Below the pieces are notes generated by a model. The model had not been told where the DNA came from. It ran no database searches and saw only the letters and a program-made list of their open reading frames with translations. 64,000 nucleotides of DNA. Source: Collimonas sp. OK412 (GTDB lineage: Bacteria > Pseudomonadota > Gammaproteobacteria > Burkholderiales > Burkholderiaceae_D). The stretch covers positions 109,164 through 173,163 of the forward strand of contig NZ_FOLC01000011.1 of NCBI RefSeq assembly GCF_900112135.1, written 5' to 3'. Below, piece by piece: positions 46,085-52,966 of this stretch. Positions within the stretch are counted from its first letter, which is position 1, and every line of letters begins with the position of its first letter. The position numbers and the translations under genes were made by a program.

Positions 46085-49000
46085 CTACCAGGAATACCCC
46101 ACACCCGCATTAATCAGTGTGCGACTAGCAGAGGTTGTACTAACACCGAATTTAACAACGGTGCTCTGACTGACACGGGCGCTGGCGCCGATAGCCAGAG
46201 CCGTATAACCAGCATAATTGCCAATGCCGGCACCTAATGCAAATGTCTTGCCGCTGTCGACTTGCGGAAGACCTGCCAAAGCCCCAGCCATCGCAACTCC
46301 GCTATATGCAATACGCTGAAGATCTCCAACTTGATTTTTCACCGCTGACAATTGCGAGACATTCACCGCATCGGTTGGATTGATACCAGCCGCCACGTTG
46401 GTGATGCGGCGTTCACTGCCAGGCGCCCCGACAGATACCGTATTGGCTTGGTCCGCGATAGAACCGGCACCCAGGGCCACCGAGTTGGTCCCGGTGGCTT
46501 GCGCCCCCGCACCGGTCGCGACCGAGTTATTGCCCGAGGCCAGCGCATTCTGCCCAATCGCGACAGTAGGATCGCCAGTCGCCTGCGCGTTATTACCGAT
46601 CGCCACCGATCCGGCCTGCGAGGCCAAGGCACGGAAGCCCACGGCAGTGGTGTTGGTATCGGTTGCCTGTGCGTTGGAACCGAATGCCGTCGCGCCGTCT
46701 TTGGTCGCCTGCGCACACAAGCCGGAACCTGTTGCATCGACACCCTTGACCGTACTGCACGTTGCCGGCGTCACATTGCTGATCGCCGTGCCGCTAGCGC
46801 CACGCGTCTGTACCGTACCGTCGCTGTTGGCTCCGCCGATCGTGGTAGCACCTATCGTCGAACCGTTCGCCGCAGCGCTGCTTGACGCATCGGCAAGCGG
46901 TTTCAACGATGTCGACAACGAACTGACGCCCATCAGGCTGGTCGAGAGTGACGTCAATTGTCCCAGCCCGGTTGATATCGACGCAACGCCAGTTGACAAC
47001 GAATTGATGCCGCTCGTCGCCACGCTCAAGCCGCTTGACGTAGACGTCGACAACGATGACACGTTGCTGTTGGTGGTGCTCAGACCCGTTGACAGCGAAT
47101 TAATGCCGCTTGCAGCCGTGCTCAAGCCCGTCGAAGTCGAAGTCGATAGTGCCGACACATTGCTGTTGGTTGTACTCAGCCCGGTTGACAGTGAATTTAC
47201 GCCGCTTTGCGCCGTGCTGATCCCTGTCGAAGTAGAAGTCGACAGCGATGTCACGTTGCTGTTGGTCGTGCTCAAACCGGTTGACAGCGAATTGATGCCG
47301 GTCGACGCCGAAGTAGACAAAGAGGATAACTGACCGTAATTCACCGCGTCGGTTGGATTCACACCGGCAGCCACATTGGTAAGAGTCACCGGCGTTGTCG
47401 CGCCAACCCCGCCCAAAGTAATGCTGGCGTGACCAGGATTGTCATATTGAACCGAGTTGGCAACCCCTGTAGACAGCGACGATACATTGCTATTGGTCGT
47501 GCTCAGGCCAGTCGATGTCGACGTTGACAACGAGGTCACGTTGCTGTTGGTTGTGCTCAAACCAGTTGACAACGAACCAATGTTGCTGGCATTCGTGCTG
47601 ATGCCAGTCGAGGTTGAAGTCGACAACGACGACACGTTGCTGTTGGTCGTGCTCAGACCTGTCGAAGCCGAAGTCGACAACGAACCGATATTGCTGGCGT
47701 TGGTGCTGATACCTGTCGAAGTCGAGGTCGACAATGACGAAACATTACTGTTCGTTGTGCTCAGTCCGGTCGATGTTGACGTCGACAGCGACGACACATT
47801 GCTATTGGTAGTGCTCAGACCGGTAGAGGTCGATGTGGACAAGGAGTCCACATTGCTGCTGACCGTGCTCAAGCCTGTAGATGTCGAGCTCGACAGCGAA
47901 GAAACATTGCTGTTCGTTGTGCTCAAACCGGTTGAAGTCGATGTCGACAGCGATGTCACGTTGCTGTTAGTCGTGCTCAGGCCTGTAGACGTCGAGCTCG
48001 ACAGCGACGAAACATTGCTGTTCGTTGTGCTCAGTCCGGTCGATGTTGACGTCGACAGCGACGACACGTTGCTATTGGTAGTGCTCAGACCGGTAGAGGT
48101 CGATGTGGACAAGGAGTCCACATTGCTGCTGACCGTGCTCAGTCCCGTAGACGTCGAGCTCGACAGCGACGCAACATTGCTGCTGGTGGTGCTCAGCCCT
48201 GTCGACAACGAACCGATGTTGCTGGCGTTCGTGCTGATGCCAGTCGAAGTTGAAGTCGACAACGACGTCACGCTGCTGTTAGTCGTGCTCAGCCCCGTAG
48301 AAGTCGAAGTCGATAAAGAATCTACATTACTATTGGTCGTGTTCAGACCAGTCGACAGCGAGCCAATGTTGCTAGCGTTGGTGCTGATACCTGTCGAAGT
48401 TGAGGTCGACAATGACGACACATTGCTATTGGTAGTGCTCAGACCGGTAGAGGTCGATGTGGACAAGGAGCCCACATTGCTGCTGACCGTACTCAGGCCT
48501 GTAGATGTCGAGCTCGACAGCGACGAAACATTACTGTTCGTTGTGCTCAAACCGGTTGAAGTCGATGTCGACAGCGATGTCACGTTGCTGTTAGTCGTGC
48601 TCAAGCCTGTCGACAATGAGCCCACATTGCTGCTGATCGTGCTCAGGCCTGTAGACGTCGAGCTCGACAGCGAAGAAACATTGCTGTTCGTTGTACTCAG
48701 TCCGGTCGATGTTGACGTCGACAGCGACGACACATTGCTATTGGTAGTACTCAGACCGGTAGAGGTCGATGTGGACAAGGAGTCCACATTGCTGCTGACC
48801 GTGCTCAGGCCTGTAGATGTCGAGCTCGATAGCGACGAAACATTGCTGTTCGTTGTGCTCAAACCGGTTGAAGTCGATGCCGACAGCGATGTCACGTTGC
48901 TGTTGGTCGTGCTCAAGCCAGTCGACAACGAGCCCACATTGCTATTCGTTGTACTCAGGCCAGTCGACAACGAACCGATGTTGCTGGCGTTCGTGCTGAT

Positions 49001-50557
49001 ACCTGTCGAAGACGAGGTCGACAATGACGAAACATTACTGTTCGTTGCGCTCAGTCCGATCGATGTTGACGTCGACAGCGAAGAAACATTGCTGTTCGTT
49101 GTGCTCAGTCCGGTCGATGTTGACGTCGACAGCGATGTCACGTTGCTGTTGGTCGTGCTCAAACCAGTCGACAATGAGCCGATGTTGCTGGCATTCGTGC
49201 TGATGCCGGTCGAGGTTGAAGTCGACAACGACGTCACGCTGCTGTTAGTCGTGCTCAGACCTGTTGAAGCCGAAGTCGACAACGAGCCCACATTGCTATT
49301 CGTTGTACTCAGGCCAGTCGACAACGAACCGATGTTGCTGACGTTCGTGCTGATGCCGGTCGAGGTTGAAGTCGACAATGACGTCACGCTGCTGTTAGTC
49401 GTGCTCAGACCTGTTGAAGCCGATGTGGAAAGTGACGTGAGATTCGAGCTGATGGCGGAAGCCGTTGTGTACAGTTGGCTGCCATTCACAGCATTCGTCG
49501 ATGTCGCCGACACTTCGCCGTCAGCGACGCCCTGAATCTGACGGTTACCGACGGCCACCACGCCATTGGTCGGCGCTTGATTGACGGTAAAGGTCGCGCC
49601 CGGCACCACGCCGCTAGCGGCGGTCCACTTGGTCGTCGGGGTGGTGGCCGTGGCGATGGAACCCGAACCCAGCGCTACCGAATTGGTCAGCGTCACGCTG
49701 CTGCCGGATCCCAGTGCCAGGGTATTGACGGCCGACGCCGTGGATTGCACTCCCAGAGCCAGGGCGTTGGCGGCCGACGCCGTGGATTGCGCTCCCAAGG
49801 CGATCGCGCCCGTTGAACTTGCAGTGGCAAGGGCACCGAAAGCTAGAGAATCCGTCGCAGTGGCGGATGCTTGGGTTCCGAACGCGAGACTCCCCTGCCC
49901 CGAGGCCGTGGCATTCACACCCATCGCGACGGCCCCAGCGCCACTGCTTATGGCGCCCCATCCAATGGCCGATGCGCCAATACCAGTTGCCTGCGAGCCG
50001 CAACCGGTCGCGAAGGTGCTCAAGCCGTACGCCGTCGTATATTGGGTGGCGGTAGCGGCTTGCGGATTGGAGACCGTGATGTTACCCAGCGTCTGCGTAG
50101 AATTCACCCAATTGTTGATGCCACTTGTCTGGCCAGCGCCAATGTTGTAGTTCACGCCGTAGTTTAACGCAGACGTCTGCGCGCCAAAGCCATAGAAGCC
50201 GCCCGTATAATTTGCCCCAGATCCGTAGATGGCCGCAGCGTTCATAGCGCCAACAATAGTGCTACAGGCCGACTCGCCGGAAAAGGCAACACCGGCCTGA
50301 GAGACATCGACGCTCCCCCCATAAGCGGAGGTACTCGTGTTGCCATTAATGGCACTCACGCCACCTGACGAACCCGATACGCCAGCCAAAGCGTCACTCC
50401 CCGCCCCCAATCCCACCACAATGAAAGTTGCGGCAATCAATGTCTCATGGATCACGCTACACTGGCTCTTACCCTTCCCATGACTTTTGACCTTCTCCCC
50501 AACCACGCATAATTTTCCCGTAGTTTTGCTCCAGATCACCCGATACATTTTGTTCAT
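46085..50557 (-). CDS. trimeric autotransporter adhesin (YadA/Hia type)
   Basis: This 1490-aa protein has an extended signal peptide (MNKMYRVIWSKTTGKLCVV, hydrophobic core about 38-57, cleavage near A58). A YadA-like head with about 14-residue repeats (about 190-310, GAIALGAQSTASAANALALG) follows. A neck (RQIQGVADGEVS...NAVNGSQLY) leads into a very long Ser/Thr stalk of SLSTSTSTGLSTTNSNV-type repeats (about 370-1180). A second head (about 1250-1370) with another neck, and a C-terminal YadA anchor of four strands ending in GVGYSW, complete it. Type Vc proteins trimerise, insert the anchor in the outer membrane and expose head and stalk to bind host surfaces. Two AraC genes flank it. Confidence 0.95.
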   Translation of the reverse strand: MNKMYRVIWSKTTGKLCVVGEKVKSHGKGKSQCSVIHETLIAATFIVVGLGAGSDALAGVSGSSGGVSAINGNTSTSAYGGSVDVSQAGVAFSGESACSTIVGAMNAAAIYGSGANYTGGFYGFGAQTSALNYGVNYNIGAGQTSGINNWVNSTQTLGNITVSNPQAATATQYTTAYGLSTFATGCGSQATGIGASAIGWGAISSGAGAVAMGVNATASGQGSLAFGTQASATATDSLAFGALATASSTGAIALGAQSTASAANALALGVQSTASAVNTLALGSGSSVTLTNSVALGSGSIATATTPTTKWTAASGVVPGATFTVNQAPTNGVVAVGNRQIQGVADGEVSATSTNAVNGSQLYTTASAISSNLTSLSTSASTGLSTTNSSVTSLSTSTSTGISTNVSNIGSLSTGLSTTNSNVGSLSTSASTGLSTTNSSVTSLSTSTSTGISTNASNIGSLSTGLSTTNSNVTSLSTSTSTGLSTTNSNVSSLSTSTSIGLSATNSNVSSLSTSSSTGISTNASNIGSLSTGLSTTNSNVGSLSTGLSTTNSNVTSLSASTSTGLSTTNSNVSSLSSSTSTGLSTVSSNVDSLSTSTSTGLSTTNSNVSSLSTSTSTGLSTTNSNVSSLSSSTSTGLSTISSNVGSLSTGLSTTNSNVTSLSTSTSTGLSTTNSNVSSLSSSTSTGLSTVSSNVGSLSTSTSTGLSTTNSNVSSLSTSTSTGISTNASNIGSLSTGLNTTNSNVDSLSTSTSTGLSTTNSSVTSLSTSTSTGISTNASNIGSLSTGLSTTSSNVASLSSSTSTGLSTVSSNVDSLSTSTSTGLSTTNSNVSSLSTSTSTGLSTTNSNVSSLSSSTSTGLSTTNSNVTSLSTSTSTGLSTTNSNVSSLSSSTSTGLSTVSSNVDSLSTSTSTGLSTTNSNVSSLSTSTSTGLSTTNSNVSSLSTSTSTGISTNASNIGSLSTSASTGLSTTNSNVSSLSTSTSTGISTNASNIGSLSTGLSTTNSNVTSLSTSTSTGLSTTNSNVSSLSTGVANSVQYDNPGHASITLGGVGATTPVTLTNVAAGVNPTDAVNYGQLSSLSTSASTGINSLSTGLSTTNSNVTSLSTSTSTGISTAQSGVNSLSTGLSTTNSNVSALSTSTSTGLSTAASGINSLSTGLSTTNSNVSSLSTSTSSGLSVATSGINSLSTGVASISTGLGQLTSLSTSLMGVSSLSTSLKPLADASSSAAANGSTIGATTIGGANSDGTVQTRGASGTAISNVTPATCSTVKGVDATGSGLCAQATKDGATAFGSNAQATDTNTTAVGFRALASQAGSVAIGNNAQATGDPTVAIGQNALASGNNSVATGAGAQATGTNSVALGAGSIADQANTVSVGAPGSERRITNVAAGINPTDAVNVSQLSAVKNQVGDLQRIAYSGVAMAGALAGLPQVDSGKTFALGAGIGNYAGYTALAIGASARVSQSTVVKFGVSTTSASRTLINAGVGYSW
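47030..49440 (-). repeat. 54-bp-class tandem repeats in the adhesin stalk
   Basis: Some forty units encode variants of an 18-residue repeat (VSSLSTSTSTGLSTTNSN), mixed with 14-residue (VGSLSTGLSTTNSN) and TGISTNASNIGSLS forms. Many neighbouring units are identical at DNA level, so unit number can change by slippage or recombination. Confidence 0.9.
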
Positions 50558-50587
50558 TTTTACCCCCCGTGTATATTTGCTTTTTGA

Positions 50588-50773
50588 TTAAAGATGTTTA
50601 AATAAAAAACAGCAGCCTGCTTCCATAAGCCATTGCGTCAATGAGCTATGGCTTTCCCCGCCGCCTTTTCTGGCGGCTCTTTGCATTGCATTCAATATTT
50701 GTTGATCATCGTAGGCAGCAATGTTCAGCACGAGGGTGCTCGGTTCCGGATTTTCACCAGAGTTAGCAAGCAA
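50588..50773 (-). CDS. small ORF upstream of the adhesin, unknown
   Basis: A frame of about 61 codons ends 30 bases before the adhesin start on the same strand. Part of it (LNIAAYDDQQILNAMQRAARKGG) looks like a soluble helix. No family is recognised and the start is unclear. It could be a leader ORF or chance. Confidence 0.25.
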   Translation of the reverse strand: MLANSGENPEPSTLVLNIAAYDDQQILNAMQRAARKGGGESHSSLTQWLMEAGCCFLFKHL

Positions 50774-50786
50774 CTGACATTCAATG

Positions 50787-50860
50787 GTTGTTGGTCATGC
50801 TCAACTCGGTCGACAGCCAAAAGATGTTGTAGGCATTGATGCTGATGCCCATCGAAACGA
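50787..50860 (-). pseudogene. decayed adhesin-stalk repeat outside the gene
   Basis: Read leftward this gives GISINAYNIFWLSTELSMTNNH then a stop, clearly related to the stalk unit GISTNASNIGSLSTGLSTTNSN. It lies 230 bases upstream of the adhesin start codon, so a piece of a stalk has been left outside an intact gene. Confidence 0.7.
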
Positions 50861-51335
50861 AAAATACAAACATCTTAAATTTGACTAAAAATCACATTGG
50901 CTTACGAGTCGGATGGTAGGCGAGGGCAAAATGGAAAATATTGGCAGTAGCGGACAATAAATTAGCATTTATGGCCACTAGCTTCCTGCTTGAAATTTTT
51001 TTAGCCTTCCGTAGTCGACGGAAATAGAAAATCGCAACTCTCGACGATTACAAAAAATTCAGGAAAAAAATTATAAATAATGTGAACTCAAGGAAGGGAT
51101 TCATAGAGGAAATGGCGAAACTTAAACCAGCGAATTATTTTTGAAATAATCGTTTATATCATTTCACAAAACACATTTTTAGTTCCCGCATGGAAATATA
51201 AATACGCATCAGGATCAATCGCAAACAATTGTTAAATTCGGCGTAAAATATTTACCACAAGAAATTTATTGTGTTTTTCAACGTAAAACTGAGCGACGAT
51301 TTAACCGATACCGATAGGGCCATATCATCCAAATT
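50861..51335. other. AT-rich spacer between adhesin and AraC copy 2
   Basis: 475 bases, much more AT-rich than the surroundings, with no ORF. It should contain the divergent promoters for the adhesin and the second AraC gene. No single -35/-10 pair stands out. Confidence 0.45.
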
Positions 51336-52370
51336 ATGGGAACAGCTGAATTAAATACAGTTGCACAAGGCTTTGTATCCAGCGCCTATATGCGCGTGCT
51401 TTTTGAGTATTTAAAAAATCAGGGAATTGATGCCTCAAAGCTATTAAATGAGCCAACACCGGACGAAGTCGATCGAGTTCTAGTCCGCTACCCGCTGCAA
51501 CGCTGGGTCTCTCACTTGCAATCTGCCGCAGCTTGCCTGGAAGATCCCCTCTTAGGCTTGCACTTGGGGAAAACAGTTACACCTGCGCACTTTGGAGTAG
51601 TTGGCTACATAATGGCGTCGTGCCCCACCCTTGGCGCAACGTTGTTGCGTCTGCAAGCATACGAGCGCCTTGTGCACGAGGTAGATCAACATCCCATGGA
51701 AGCGCCTATTTTTGACGGAGGCGATCTTGTGGTTAAATGGCCCGGGGGAAGTTCCGGAGGCCATGGGCGACTGAATCAAGAATTTAGCATTGCTACATTT
51801 TTCCAATTTTCGAAGTCCATAGCCAGCCAGGATGTCGAGCTAAAGCAAGTGAGCTTTATCAATCCCGAGCCGTCGTCTCTACATGCCTATAGAGATTTCT
51901 TCAAATGTGAAGTTCTTTTTAATCAAGCGGTAACTAGCGTACGCCTACCACTGCATTCGTTGACTGTGCCTGTAAAGAAACCAGAGCCTATATTGATAGC
52001 TCTGTTAGAGAAGCAAGCAAATGAATTCCTAAATCAGCTACCTACAGAAAACGAATTCGTGATGTCAGTCCGACGTTGCATCACAAGCCAAATTCATGAG
52101 GGCGAGCCAGAATTGGATAGCGTCGCGAGCAGACTGAATATGACGCCTAGGACATTGCGCCGCCGCCTCGACCAATACGACACAAGTTTTCGAGCGCTGC
52201 TTGACGCAATTCGTCAGCACTTGGCACAACAATACTTGCTAGATCCAGCGTTACAACTTTCCGATATCGCGCAATTACTTGGTTATTCCGAGCAAAGCAC
52301 ATTTAATCGTGCATTTTTGCGCTGGACAGGGTCAACACCAAACACATATCGGCGAAGTATCCAACTCTAA
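51336..52370 (+). CDS. AraC-family transcriptional regulator (copy 2)
   Basis: This 344-aa protein has the same arabinose-binding-like N-terminal domain and double helix-turn-helix C-terminal domain as copy 1. Stretches such as NEFLNQLPTENEFVMSVRRC and RYPLQRWVSHLQ are shared, with only scattered substitutions. It is divergent from the adhesin gene across about 780 bases and is the more likely direct activator of it. The ligand is unknown. Confidence 0.88.
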   Translation: MGTAELNTVAQGFVSSAYMRVLFEYLKNQGIDASKLLNEPTPDEVDRVLVRYPLQRWVSHLQSAAACLEDPLLGLHLGKTVTPAHFGVVGYIMASCPTLGATLLRLQAYERLVHEVDQHPMEAPIFDGGDLVVKWPGGSSGGHGRLNQEFSIATFFQFSKSIASQDVELKQVSFINPEPSSLHAYRDFFKCEVLFNQAVTSVRLPLHSLTVPVKKPEPILIALLEKQANEFLNQLPTENEFVMSVRRCITSQIHEGEPELDSVASRLNMTPRTLRRRLDQYDTSFRALLDAIRQHLAQQYLLDPALQLSDIAQLLGYSEQSTFNRAFLRWTGSTPNTYRRSIQL

Positions 52371-52399
52371 GTAACCAGTTTTACCGCAGCATTCCATTG

Positions 52400-52615
52400 G
52401 TTGTGGATTTGCACCGAAAACTGACCCACTTGGCCGCATAATTTGCATCAAAAATTGCTCTATGCTTAGCGCACAGCCCTACTTGTCAGAATGAGTGGGG
52501 GATCAGAGTGATCGACGTGACATTACTAGGAATAATCAGACGCTGGCACCTTCGTGACCAGGTCTCCAACCAGGAAACTGTAGGCATGGCACGCAATACG
52601 GTATTGAATTTGTGA
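52400..52615 (+). pseudogene. 5' remnant of an IS21-family element with the start of istA
   Basis: The sequence GAAAACTGACCCACTT near 52417 looks like an IS21-type left end. A GTG at 52508 opens IDVTLLGIIRRWHLRDQVS, the N-terminus of IstA, then runs through a degraded helix-turn-helix (MARNTV) to TGA at 52613. The rest of istA and all of istB are missing. Confidence 0.7.
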
Positions 52616-52645
52616 GGTCAGCACCTGGTTCGACTCTGACGAGGC
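52616..52645 (+). other. tRNA-like 3' tail remnant
   Basis: CCTGGTTCGACTCTGACGAG followed by GCACCACCAG resembles the T-arm and CCA end of a tRNA, but the T stem does not pair, so it is not functional. Like the 43963 copy, it sits at a block boundary next to IS21 sequence. Confidence 0.4.
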
Positions 52646-52658
52646 ACCACCAGTAACC

Positions 52659-52702
52659 TGGCAGGAAAAAAGGTTCTCAGCAATGGGAGCCTTTTTGTTT
52701 TT
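52659..52702 (+). terminator. rho-independent terminator
   Basis: AAAAAGGTTCTC and GGGAGCCTTTTT form a 12-bp stem with two G-T pairs around a 6-base loop, followed by TTGTTTTT. It directly follows the tRNA-like tail. Confidence 0.75.
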
Positions 52703-52966
52703 ATCAACATGCTCTCGTTCGCCCATTGGAACTCCAGCAAGGAGATCCAAGATTATTCCCGGCAAGCCCTCCCCGCCCCCTGTTCCGCAAAAGCCACTCT
52801 CCCCCTCTTCCTGACCCGCAGCCCTTTACGGCCAACCTCTTTCCCAACTACAATCACGTCCGATATTTCCATACGCCAATATTTATTCCTCCCGAATCAT
52901 CGCGAGCCATGGCATCCCTTGCAGTTGAACCGTCCTACCCTTTTAGCTCAAAGGCAGTGTGTTGCA
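52703..52966. other. leader region of the lipoprotein gene
   Basis: The downstream frame is open back to 52709, but codons before 52967 encode no signal peptide or domain. I treat this as non-coding. It probably holds the promoter. Confidence 0.5.

Noticed and set aside
47030..49440. Regular repeats that could suggest a CRISPR array
   Set aside because: The repeats are in frame, adjacent and without unique spacers. They encode the adhesin stalk, and no cas genes are present.
47457..49535. 692-codon open frame on the + strand, opposite the adhesin
   Set aside because: It is a shadow of the stalk repeat: a repeat without stops on one strand gives a long repetitive frame on the other. The adhesin strand has signal peptide, heads and anchor.
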